From the NCBI GenBank assembly GCA_013140405.1, contig JABFSV010000422.1, positions 1 to 13,498 of the forward strand: 13,498 nt of DNA. Reading direction: 5' to 3'. Positions 5,798-12,161 of the stretch are shown here, piece by piece. The DNA is from Methyloglobulus sp. (GTDB lineage: Bacteria; Pseudomonadota; Gammaproteobacteria; Methylococcales; Methylomonadaceae). A model generated the notes under the pieces. The model made no database searches, was not told the origin of the DNA, and was given only the letters and a program-made list of their open reading frames with translations. Within the stretch, counting starts at the first letter, position 1, and the number at the start of each line of letters is the position of its first letter. A program made the translations under genes and the position numbers.

Positions 5798-6340
5798 ATG
5801 AATTACAGCGGTACGACATCATTACAACCCGCCCTAGCCGAACTATTAGGCTTGTCGGTAAAAAGCCAAGCCCAATTAGCCAAGCTGGTAAAGGAAGCTA
5901 AAGCCAGTTTGGGGATAACCAGCACGGCGCGGATATTGCCACCCGAACAAAGGCTGGCTATTTACCAGTGGCATAAGGACAGGTTAAAACCTGTTCAAGA
6001 TATTAAACAGGATGGAGCAACCCGCACGGAACGGCAACAGGAAAGCCCTGTTTATGATGTTAAACAGGATGAGAACGCAAGCACTGAGCCACAACCCGAT
6101 AGCGTTGTTTATGATTTTAAACAAACCCATTTCGCTATCCGCCTACCGGACGGCAAACGCACCACCACCATGCTTGAGGGCTACCTAATCAATGCCATGC
6201 AGCAAAAGCACGGGCTAACCACTAATGGCGGCATTCGGGCATGGATTGAGCAAGCGACCAAAAACGACGGCGCAAGGTTCGACAGCCACGCGCCATTAAC
6301 GAGACAGGTGAAACGGTTGATTATCGAATCACTTATTTAA
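5798..6340 (+). CDS. Probable DNA-binding protein with internal 19-residue repeats
   Basis: A 180-residue protein that I cannot assign to a named family. The N-terminal part (residues 1-65) is helical (LQPALAELLGLSVKSQAQLAKLVKEA). Residues about 66-108 consist of a repeat of 19 residues seen as two full units and a partial third, each with the core V-[QY]-D-[IVF]-K-Q (PVQDIKQ, PVYDVKQ, VVYDFKQ). The C-terminal part (THFAIRLPDGKRTTTMLEGYLINAMQQKHG then LTTNGGIRAWIEQATK) has a short strand followed by two helices, like a ribbon-helix-helix DNA-binding fold. The repeat cores are encoded by GTTTAA-type palindromes equal to those in the promoter. The start ATG 5798 has GAAGGC upstream, just after the third palindrome. 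Position beside SSB and replication genes suggests a regulator, initiator accessory or partition-like protein. The DNA-binding role is inference. Confidence 0.65.
   Translation: MNYSGTTSLQPALAELLGLSVKSQAQLAKLVKEAKASLGITSTARILPPEQRLAIYQWHKDRLKPVQDIKQDGATRTERQQESPVYDVKQDENASTEPQPDSVVYDFKQTHFAIRLPDGKRTTTMLEGYLINAMQQKHGLTTNGGIRAWIEQATKNDGARFDSHAPLTRQVKRLIIESLI
5993..6122 (+). repeat. 57-bp in-frame repeat, each unit carrying a GTTTAA-type palindrome
   Basis: Palindrome-like cores at 5993-6008 (GTTCAAGATATTAAAC), 6050-6065 (GTTTATGATGTTAAAC) and 6107-6122 (GTTTATGATTTTAAAC) begin exactly 57 bp apart, equal to 19 codons. The first two are extended to CCTG at the left and CAGG at the right. Between cores the units have diverged, so the palindrome is the best-kept part. 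An additional palindrome ACAGGTT-aa-AACCTGT (5979-5994) abuts the first core. Confidence 0.8.
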
Positions 6341-6350
6341 GATATTAAAC
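6335..6350 (+). promoter_or_regulatory. Seventh palindrome copy, at the junction with ssb
   Basis: ATTTAAGATATTAAAC, one mismatch from the perfect GTTTAA-N4-TTAAAC form. It contains the stop codon of the upstream gene (6338-6340) and runs into AGGA, the likely ribosome-binding site of ssb (ATG 6361). A protein bound here, or the RNA hairpin, could affect ssb expression. Confidence 0.55.
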
Positions 6351-6360
6351 AGGAATTACC

Positions 6361-6768
6361 ATGTTAGATGCACTCATAAGCGGCAAGTTAATCAAGCAAC
6401 CGGAGCTGAAAACCAGCCAGAACGGCAAGCCTTACTGCCAGTTCCTAATGGCGGTACACATTGGCGAGCCTGAGAACGCCGTCATATCGGGCATAGCCTT
6501 CGGTAGCCAAGCTGAACGGATCAGCAAATTGGGCAAGGGTGATGCCGTGTCAGTAATTGGCGCGTTGAAGCCTACGGAATGGCAGGACAAGGCCACCAAC
6601 GAGACTAAGCACGGGTTGAGTGTGACCGTGGGCAATGTGTTGAGCGTTTACGACATATCCAAGAAACGCAAGGCTGATATGCCGGACAATTCGACGCACC
6701 AGGACAAGCCGCCGTACAACGTGGACATAACCCAACATAAACCGTTTGATGACGGCATCGGGTTTTAG
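6361..6768 (+). CDS. ssb: Single-stranded DNA-binding protein
   Basis: A 135-residue SSB that coats single-stranded DNA during element replication. Residues 1-105 form the OB fold: MLDALISGKLIKQPELKTSQNGKPYCQFLMAVHIG, then VISGIAFGSQAERISKLGKGDAVSVIGALKPTEW, then HGLSVTVGNVLSVYDI. The G-D-x-V-x-V-x-G-x-L-K core is characteristic. A short flexible linker follows and the protein ends FDDGIGF, a variant of the acidic DDDIPF tip that binds partner proteins. It is shorter than the typical host SSB (about 160-180 residues), as usual for element-borne copies. The ribosome-binding site AGGA lies directly after the seventh palindrome. The next gene starts two bases after the stop. Confidence 0.92.
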   Translation: MLDALISGKLIKQPELKTSQNGKPYCQFLMAVHIGEPENAVISGIAFGSQAERISKLGKGDAVSVIGALKPTEWQDKATNETKHGLSVTVGNVLSVYDISKKRKADMPDNSTHQDKPPYNVDITQHKPFDDGIGF

Positions 6769-6770
6769 CT

Positions 6771-7130
6771 ATGCAAAGCCTTGAGAGTTACAAGCCCGTA
6801 CCAATAGAGGGCAAGCTGGCGACTTACGCCGCCAAGTACAACATCGAGTTTTTCCGGCGCAAGAGAATCCCAAGCTATGCCCTTTGGAGCGTCTATATCA
6901 AGCAAGGCCGCCGTTACCCAAAGACACCCCAAGGTTACGGGGCGGCAGCCACGCTGGATAGGGCGACCATTGATATGCGGCGGTTTATTGATGACCATAA
7001 TATAAACTGGGATTACGTGCGTAATGACGGGTTGGAACGCTGGAAGGCGATCAAATGCCTGATTGTACAAAGGGATTATGGGCAAGTGCCTAAACTGCTT
7101 GATAAAGCAACGAATTACAATGGCATTTAG
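6771..7130 (+). CDS. Hypothetical protein downstream of ssb
   Basis: A 119-residue protein I do not recognise. It begins two bases after the ssb stop with no clear Shine-Dalgarno, so it is probably translated by coupling. It is basic and rich in aromatic residues (KYNIEFFRRKRIPSYALWSVYIKQGRRYPKTPQG, residues about 22-55), followed by a helical part (ATIDMRRFIDDHNINWDYVRNDGLERWKAIKCLIVQRDYG). The arginine-lysine patch would suit nucleic-acid binding, but no motif proves this. Its 3' end overlaps the DUF5681 gene by eleven bases. It belongs to the same transcription unit as ssb by position. Confidence 0.7.
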   Translation: MQSLESYKPVPIEGKLATYAAKYNIEFFRRKRIPSYALWSVYIKQGRRYPKTPQGYGAAATLDRATIDMRRFIDDHNINWDYVRNDGLERWKAIKCLIVQRDYGQVPKLLDKATNYNGI

Positions 7131-7521
7131 ACAAGGCAAATCCGGCAACCCTTCGGGTAGGCCAAAGCAGATAGCAACCGCTACGGACTTACGCAATCGG
7201 TTGGTTGAGGAGATGCCAGAAATCATCCAAAAGCTGATTGATATGGCGAAATCCGGCGATGCCCAGGCGATCAAGATAATCCTGGACAGGACTCACCCGC
7301 CTGTAAAAGCCCAAGCCCTGCCCGTCAACATACCAACAGACGGGACACTAGTTGACCAAGGCAATGCCGTCATCCAGGCTACGCTATCAGGGCAGATACC
7401 GCCGGACATAGGGGCGCAACTGATAACGGCCTTGTCGAACCAAGGCAAGCTGGTTGACCTGGAGGAAATGGCGGACAGGTTGAAACGCATTGAGCAACAA
7501 CTGAAATTACGCGAACCATGA
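7120..7521 (+). CDS. DUF5681-domain protein
   Basis: A 133-residue protein starting with the DUF5681 signature MAFRQGKSGNPSGRPKQ, a short glycine-rich, basic motif common at the N-terminus of small phage and element proteins of unknown function. Residues 25-60 (DLRNRLVEEMPEIIQKLIDMAKSGDAQAIKIILDRTHP) form the usual helical segment after it. The C-terminal 25 residues (KLVDLEEMADRLKRIEQQLKLREP) look like a coiled coil. The frame is open upstream to 7063, but ATG 7120 is chosen because the signature begins there. It overlaps the gene before by 11 bases and the next gene by ATGA. The family is sometimes found near packaging or DNA-processing genes; no such neighbour is seen here. Confidence 0.8.
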   Translation: MAFRQGKSGNPSGRPKQIATATDLRNRLVEEMPEIIQKLIDMAKSGDAQAIKIILDRTHPPVKAQALPVNIPTDGTLVDQGNAVIQATLSGQIPPDIGAQLITALSNQGKLVDLEEMADRLKRIEQQLKLREP

Positions 7522-8000
7522 CCACTGCCGCGCAAGTCGAAAAACTTTACCAGAAACTGACATCCGAAGAGCTTGCGGGCTTGGCGTTTGAGGCGTTGGC
7601 AAGGCAAGATGATATTGAACTTGATACGATTGTCGGTAGCGTCAAAGCCCAAACCTATAAATGCACGGATTGGGGCTATCGATGGCGGCTTGTCGGGTTG
7701 ACAGACTTGTACAAGTATTACGGCATGGTTTACTGGAAAAACCGTGCTTATATGGCAGCGGCGGAGAACTTCATTAAGGAAGGTGATAACAAGTTAGAGA
7801 ACCTACTGAATTTGCTAATTGACCATGCCATTGCAATGGATGTGGCCTTGCAGGAGGTGTGCAGTAAGCAGGGTATTGATGTTGTGACGGTAAAAAAGCT
7901 GGCCTTGTGTGACAATGAAGCGACATTCACAACGTCCCAAAAGCCTGATTTAGTGGCGGAATATGTGGGTTTGTTTGAAGCGACGCTGGGCAAGAAATAG
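7518..8000 (+). CDS. Hypothetical protein, last gene of the cluster
   Basis: A 160-residue protein without a family I recognise. The start ATG overlaps the DUF5681 stop (ATGA). The N-terminal half contains helical segments and a W/Y-rich stretch (YKCTDWGYRWRLVGLTDLYKYYGMVYWKNRAYMAAAENF, residues about 47-85); the middle (KLENLLNLLIDHAIAMDVALQEV) is helical and leucine-rich. There are few hallmark polar residues, so an enzyme is not evident. It ends the plus-strand gene chain that runs from 2647; a long inverted repeat begins eight bases after its stop. Confidence 0.7.
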   Translation: MTTAAQVEKLYQKLTSEELAGLAFEALARQDDIELDTIVGSVKAQTYKCTDWGYRWRLVGLTDLYKYYGMVYWKNRAYMAAAENFIKEGDNKLENLLNLLIDHAIAMDVALQEVCSKQGIDVVTVKKLALCDNEATFTTSQKPDLVAEYVGLFEATLGKK

Positions 8001-8580
8001 CATAAAACCCAGCCAACCCTTCAAGACCGAAGCATAGACCGGAACGAATACCGCGCTAAACGGAGGTTGGCTGGTAAAACAACCAGGCAGTGCGATCTCC
8101 AGACCCATCCACGCCAAAAAAATGGGACGGCCTATACCTGACTTAAAGCTCATGCCGATTTACGGCAAGTTGGCAGAACACCTTGCTCCCAACTCAACAG
8201 GCGCGTTGCTTCTCAGCTCGCTTAAACTCTAAGTTTGTCCTGCCCCTACGCTGGCAGCAAGGTAGCCGCGACTCCAATGTGACCCTGTAGGACTTAGGCT
8301 TTCTTTTGTCGGCCAACCTCAAAAGGTTTCCATCCGTCATCCCACATTGGCGATTTAAGTCGTGCCGATAGGTTTATATCACAACGCGGTGAGGGTGTTG
8401 CCACACAACAGCCACTAGCCACATCGACACGCCTTCGCTTACCATCTCGTTTAAAAACCATCGCTGCATTCCCTGTGACAAGATGCCGAGCCGCATGGGC
8501 GAAATGGGAGCTGGTTGCCCACAACCTGCGTTCAAATCTGCTGCCGAAGTTCCCGAAGGCTCAAAGCCACACAGCGCAAA
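8001..8580. other. Gene-free stretch rich in inverted repeats, candidate structured RNA or cis-acting site
   Basis: No convincing gene lies between the last cluster gene and the TA pair. Visible stems: CCAGCCAACC (8009-8018) with GGTTGGCTGG (8065-8074), 10 bp perfect, enclosing CTTC-aagacc-GAAG (8019-8032); the competing hairpin CTGGT-aaaaca-ACCAG (8071-8086); TGCCG-attta-CGGCA (8153-8167) directly followed by AGTTGG (8168-8173) with CCAACT (8189-8194); AAACT-cta-AGTTT (8224-8236); GTCCT (8237-8241) with AGGAC (8289-8293); TGTTG-ccaca-CAACA (8396-8410); GGTTG-ccca-CAACC (8513-8526). On the minus strand the outer 10-bp stem is followed by GTTTTA, like a weak terminator, so a minus-strand transcript ending near 8003 is possible. 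A 76-codon minus-strand frame (8294-8524) exists but resembles no family I know. Confidence 0.45.
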
Positions 8581-8582
8581 TC

Positions 8583-8658
8583 GTGGTATTAAAACTTTAC
8601 CACAATGTCAAGCATCGTGAAACACCGTAATACGCCATGAAACGTCTTGGGATATAAT
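8583..8658 (+). promoter_or_regulatory. Promoter and operator-like repeats of the DUF433/DUF5615 pair
   Basis: A perfect -10 box TATAAT lies at 8653-8658 with no clear -35. Upstream are an inverted repeat GTGGTA (8583-8588)/TACCAC (8598-8603), two direct TGAAAC repeats (8618-8623 and 8638-8643, 20 bp apart) and CGTAATAC (8626-8633). Antitoxin-bound repeats at the promoter are usual for such operons. On the minus strand a perfect TTGACA (8611-8606) is present without a good -10. Confidence 0.5.
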
Positions 8659-8692
8659 GACAACAAGCAACCACTTAGCGCATAATCAGACT

Positions 8693-8923
8693 ATGGATAT
8701 TGATTACCATAACATTATCACCATTGAACCTGGTAAAAGGGGCGGGAAGCCTTGTATCAGGAGCTTGCGGATAACCGTTGATGATGTCCTGGATTATTTC
8801 GCCGCCGGTATGACCGAGCAAGAGATTTTAGAAGACTTCAATTATTTGACGCATGAAGACATCTTGGCGTGTTTTGCGTTCGCTGCCGATAGGGAACGAC
8901 ATACCCGCGTAATTAGCGGATGA
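8693..8923 (+). CDS. DUF433-family antitoxin
   Basis: A 76-residue DUF433 protein, the DNA-binding antitoxin half of a type II-like toxin-antitoxin pair. The family pattern is complete: a short N-terminal strand (NIITIEPGKRGGKPCIR), then SLRITVDDVLDYFAAGMTEQEILEDFNYLTHEDILACFAFAAD, which is a homeodomain-like helix-turn-helix after the GKPCI[RA]-G/S motif. The start ATG 8693 is preferred over ATG 8657, because the latter overlaps the -10 box at 8653-8658 and 8693 matches the usual length of the family. No strong ribosome-binding site is seen. The stop overlaps the toxin start as ATGA, so both are made in a fixed ratio. Confidence 0.88.
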   Translation: MDIDYHNIITIEPGKRGGKPCIRSLRITVDDVLDYFAAGMTEQEILEDFNYLTHEDILACFAFAADRERHTRVISG

Positions 8924-9252
8924 AATTGCTGTTCGACGAGAATCTATCGCCCAAACTGGTACAGACCTTGGCCGATTTATTTCCCTGTTCGGCGCATGTT
9001 GATCGCATCGGATTTGGCGGCAGTACCGATGAAGACGTTTGGAACTACGCCAAAGCCAACGGGTTTACTTTGGTAAGCAAGGATTCCGACTTTTACGATA
9101 AAAGCATGTTGTACGGACATCCGCCTAAAGTGATATGGATCAAGCGCGGCAATTGTACCAATCGGCAAATTCAATTGCTTTTGCGTAACAAACTGGAAGC
9201 CATCAGTTCATTCATCAAGGACGATCAGGTATCGTTTATCGCTATTACATAA
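8920..9252 (+). CDS. DUF5615 PIN-like toxin
   Basis: A 110-residue protein of the DUF5615 family, PIN-like (Mut7-C type) predicted ribonucleases, partner of DUF433 antitoxins. Acidic residues expected at the metal site are present: D7-E8 in KLLFDENLSPKL, D38/E39/D40 in GGSTDEDVWNYAKANG, and D55/D57 in LVSKDSDF; HPPKVIWIKRGNCTNRQI is the usual later strand and motif. The start overlaps the antitoxin stop by four bases. Full length and undisturbed, so the pair is probably active and may help keep the element in place. Activity as RNase is known for relatives only by fold. Confidence 0.88.
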   Translation: MKLLFDENLSPKLVQTLADLFPCSAHVDRIGFGGSTDEDVWNYAKANGFTLVSKDSDFYDKSMLYGHPPKVIWIKRGNCTNRQIQLLLRNKLEAISSFIKDDQVSFIAIT

Positions 9253-9811
9253 CCTGATTCTAAGCCCAAAAACAGGGGCAGTGTCGATATAAATGGGGTA
9301 GCTTTGGGGGTATGTTTTTGGTGGAAGCCATGTAAGCATTGATATACATAAAGCAGCGAATCCTCTCGGGACCGCGCCATTACACTGTTTCACACCGTCC
9401 CGCAGCATTCAAATCCCCCTGCAATACTAAGGCTTTAAGTTCTTAAGTAGTCTGCATAGTACCGCAATATGCCTAGGCATGCCGCATAAATGCAATGCTT
9501 TTCAGGGGGGCTTTCGATTTTTTTAAAGTGAGATACCATCGTCGCGGACAACTTCTTACAGTTTTTTCCTGGCGATAATCGCCGAACAACATATTAGAAA
9601 ACTGTTCCAGACGGCCCTAAGGCGGCGGCTCCATCAGGTTAACTGACCTTGATTTGACAACTGTTTGACAATGGACGAAATAGTTGGTTGGATAATGCAT
9701 CCCTGAGCAATTGGTCGGGATACACTAAACCATCATTAACTAAGGCGCAGAACGTGAAGCTGTCTTTTATCTTATTGATTCAACAAAACAAAACCAGACA
9801 ATAATCGTTTT
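9253..9811. other. Intergenic stretch with palindromes and possible regulatory sites
   Basis: No gene is seen here. It contains a perfect 12-bp palindrome ATGCCTAGGCAT (9469-9480), the hairpin GGCGA-taa-TCGCC (9571-9583), and TTCAAATCCCCC at 9408-9419 (with TGC following), which recalls the T-arm and 3' side of a tRNA gene, the usual attachment site of P4-like integrases; however no T-stem pairs around it. Two direct TTTGACAA repeats (9653-9660 and 9664-9671) are one helical turn apart and GATAAT follows at 9691-9696. The right end of the mobile element may lie in this stretch, but no direct repeat can be matched because the left end is outside the window. Confidence 0.4.
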
Positions 9812-11395
9812 ATGACACATAGAACTGATAGTCAAAATACCAATGAAGACATCACCCGCCGGAAACAAGCTGAATCGGCGTTGATTGAAAGCGAGGAACG
9901 GTTTCGGCAAATGGCAGAAATGACCGGTGAATGGTTATGGGAACAAGACCCCAACGGTTACTACATCTACAGCAGTAACGCCGTAAAACAAATTCTGGGT
10001 TTTAGCCAAAATCAAGTTATCGGCAAACATTACACAGCCTTTTTAACCGCCCAAGACAAAGAAACTCAACAGTCTTACGCCACCAGCCAGCGACCATTTT
10101 ATGCGTTGGTTAATCATTATCAACATAAAAATGGACAACAAATCCTAACCGAATCGACTGGCTTACCGATCATCGATGCAGAGGGGAAACTGCTAAAATG
10201 GCGAGGTGTTGACCGAGATATTACTGCCAGAATGCACTTTCAGAATGAGCTGATAGAATCTGAAAAACGCACACGGCTGATTATCGAAAGTTCCATGAAT
10301 GCGATTGTCATCATGGACTCTTACGGCATTATTACCGATTGGAATCACCAAGCTGAAGAAATGTTTGGTTGGTCGCGTGCTGAGGCCATTGGTCAGCGGC
10401 TCGACGAATTGGTCATCCCCGCCCGTTTTCGTAAGGCACACCGCCAGGGTTTGCACTCTTTTTTACAGACAGGTGTTGCTCTAATATTAAACAAGCAGAC
10501 AGAGCAAGTCGCCTTACGCCGAGACGGTACTGAATTTCCCGTCGAACTCAGTGTTTCACCTTTAAAACTCGGCAACGCTTATATCTTTAGCGGGTTTATC
10601 CACGACATTTCTGGCCGTAAAGCGGCAGAACAGCAAATTCGCCAAGCCCATGTCAACTTAGCGATTGCACAGAATGAAATTAAAATTGCCCAACAAATAC
10701 AGGCCACTTTATCGCCTTCAGCCCCTATTAAATCGGATAGTTTTGAAGTGACTGGGTGTTGCTTGACTGCCAATAAGGTAGGTGGTGACTATTTTGATTA
10801 TTTTTATCGTAATGAAAATCAACTGGAGTTGGTTATTGCGGATGTTTCCGGTCATTCCATCGGGCCCGCCTTGTTCATGGTTGAAACCCGCAGTGCTATC
10901 AGGGCGCAGACTAATTTATTGGCGACACCTTCAGAAACACTAGGGGTTTTAAATAATTTTCTCTTTAACGATTTGGATCGATCAGATTACTTCATCACCT
11001 TGTTTTATTTGCAAGTCGACATCAAAAAACGCCAGATAAGATATGCCAACGCTGGGCATCCATCTCCTCTGTTACTTAACCCATCTCAAAAGGAATTTAA
11101 GCAATTGGATGCTGAAGGATTAATATTAGGGATTAGAAAAAATGTTATTTTTGAAGAAAAAACGACGATACTAATGAAGGGAGATCTGATCTTGTTTTAT
11201 ACCGATGGCTTAATTGAAGCTGAAAACGCCGACAAGGAATTTTTTGGCCTGGAGCGTGTTAAGGCAGTGTTCTTGCAAAATGTTGAAGAATCTCCGCAAA
11301 CCATCATTGATTCACTGTTTGCGGCATTACGGCAGTTTTGCCAAAGCACTGCTTTCGCCGATGATATTACGCTGATGGTTTTTAAATGCGGGTGA
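9812..11395 (+). CDS. PAS-PAS-SpoIIE/PP2C serine phosphatase
   Basis: A 527-residue signalling phosphatase of the RsbU/RsbP type, expected to remove phosphate from a serine on an anti-sigma antagonist or similar switch protein. Residues 25-140 are PAS plus PAC (SEERFRQMAEMTGEWLWEQDPNGYY ... KLLKWRGVDRDITARM), 147-272 a second PAS/PAC (IIESSMNAIVIMDSYGIITDWN ... FSGFIHDISGRKAAE), 273-300 a coiled coil, and 305-525 the PP2C domain. Metal ligands are visible: D326 and D329 in GGDYFD, D344 in IADVSGHS, D465 in FYTDG and D517/D518 in ADDIT; the YANAGHPSPLLL motif is intact. No membrane segment is seen, so it should be cytosolic. The N-terminus starts with a PAC-linker-like piece (NEDITRRKQAESAL), as if cut from a longer multi-PAS protein; an in-frame TGA lies 36 bases before the ATG. 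No clear Shine-Dalgarno. Confidence 0.93.
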   Translation: MTHRTDSQNTNEDITRRKQAESALIESEERFRQMAEMTGEWLWEQDPNGYYIYSSNAVKQILGFSQNQVIGKHYTAFLTAQDKETQQSYATSQRPFYALVNHYQHKNGQQILTESTGLPIIDAEGKLLKWRGVDRDITARMHFQNELIESEKRTRLIIESSMNAIVIMDSYGIITDWNHQAEEMFGWSRAEAIGQRLDELVIPARFRKAHRQGLHSFLQTGVALILNKQTEQVALRRDGTEFPVELSVSPLKLGNAYIFSGFIHDISGRKAAEQQIRQAHVNLAIAQNEIKIAQQIQATLSPSAPIKSDSFEVTGCCLTANKVGGDYFDYFYRNENQLELVIADVSGHSIGPALFMVETRSAIRAQTNLLATPSETLGVLNNFLFNDLDRSDYFITLFYLQVDIKKRQIRYANAGHPSPLLLNPSQKEFKQLDAEGLILGIRKNVIFEEKTTILMKGDLILFYTDGLIEAENADKEFFGLERVKAVFLQNVEESPQTIIDSLFAALRQFCQSTAFADDITLMVFKCG

Positions 11396-11484
11396 AGAGG
11401 TTGGACTTAAGTCATGATAGCTCACAATACAACCGCTATTAAGTATATTGCTTACTGGAAAGAATTTATTTGAGGTCAAACGCC

Positions 11485-12123
11485 ATGCAAACTCAAAATC
11501 ATCAATCCTCGACTGCTGATGAGCTGGCATCTGGGGACATTTCGTCGGCTCCACTGGCTGCAAATCATTCTTCCTCCGCGAACACCGATACAATCAAAGC
11601 AGACATTTTCAACACCGCGGACGAACTAAAGGAACTTGAGCTTAGGCTCAAGTTTGGCGAAGAAATTCATCAGTCTATTCGACATAGCATAAGATTGGCG
11701 GATCAAAAAGCAGCAATTTTTTTGGCTGGTGCGACTGCACTACTTACCTATTTAAATACACTTGGACTTACCAATAAGTGGATAACAAATCCTAGTTCGT
11801 GGGGATTGATACATGTTTTGTCGTTTACCGCAACATTAGGGCTTGTCATTGGTTGTGTTTTCTGTGCATTCACAATTATGCCCCGCCTGGACGGAACAAA
11901 AAAAGGGATAATCTTTTTCAATGCAATTGGCGAGTATGGAAGCGCCTCTGAATATTCGGAACATATGCTGACTCGAAAAATCAGCCAGCTTTGCGATGCC
12001 GAGTACAGGCACACCTATGAGTTGTCAGGTGTGTGCAGAGCCAAATACAATTCAATAATCTATGGCTTCTGGTTTGGCATAGTAGGCGTTTTTTCGGCTT
12101 TTGCGCTATTAGCCTTCAAATGA
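11485..12123 (+). CDS. PycTM (DUF5706) transmembrane effector-like protein
   Basis: A 212-residue membrane protein of the Pycsar effector TM family. In Pycsar anti-phage defence a uridylate or cytidylate cyclase makes cUMP or cCMP and a PycTM protein then damages the membrane. Visible features: a polar N-terminal tail (1-45), a helix with the hallmark IRLADQKAAIFLAGATALLTYL (D73, K75) leading into TM1 (76-95), TM2 (107-131) ending FTIMPRL, the family motif KGIIFFNAIGEYGSASEYSEHM (140-161), a helical stretch, and TM3 (190-210). ATG 11485 is preferred since GAGG (11472-11475) is nine bases upstream; TTG 11470 is an alternative. No nucleotide-sensor domain and no cyclase are next to it. A possible promoter TTGGAC-N16-CACAAT (11401-11428) lies in the gap after the phosphatase gene. 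Confidence 0.85.
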   Translation: MQTQNHQSSTADELASGDISSAPLAANHSSSANTDTIKADIFNTADELKELELRLKFGEEIHQSIRHSIRLADQKAAIFLAGATALLTYLNTLGLTNKWITNPSSWGLIHVLSFTATLGLVIGCVFCAFTIMPRLDGTKKGIIFFNAIGEYGSASEYSEHMLTRKISQLCDAEYRHTYELSGVCRAKYNSIIYGFWFGIVGVFSAFALLAFK

Positions 12124-12125
12124 TG

Positions 12126-12156
12126 AGCCTGGTGGTTAGTTTAAATTCAGGCTTTT
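12126..12156 (+). terminator. Intrinsic terminator-like hairpin after the PycTM gene
   Basis: AGCCTG (12126-12131) pairs with CAGGCT (12148-12153), followed by TTTT (12153-12156). The loop is long (16 nt) and the T-run short, so it is a moderate candidate. It lies between two converging genes. Confidence 0.5.
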
Positions 12157-12161
12157 ACCAA

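Noticed and set aside
5991..6350. CRISPR array
   Set aside because: Repeats at regular 57-bp spacing are in frame within a gene, are diverged, and there are no cas genes.
7950..8153. 67-codon minus-strand frame across the end of the cluster
   Set aside because: It overlaps the real gene end at 8000 and part of the inverted-repeat block; composition looks like chance translation.
8294..8524. 76-codon minus-strand frame in the structured block
   Set aside because: No family recognised, no ribosome-binding site evident and the region is full of stems; kept only as an alternative to the RNA idea.
9408..9422. A tRNA gene fragment
   Set aside because: Only the loop-like motif is present; no T-stem, acceptor stem or anticodon arm pairs around it, so no tRNA feature is called.
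9571..9583. GGCGA-taa-TCGCC as an intrinsic terminator
   Set aside because: The T-run is upstream on the plus strand and the minus strand has A-rich sequence after the stem, so neither direction gives the terminator order.
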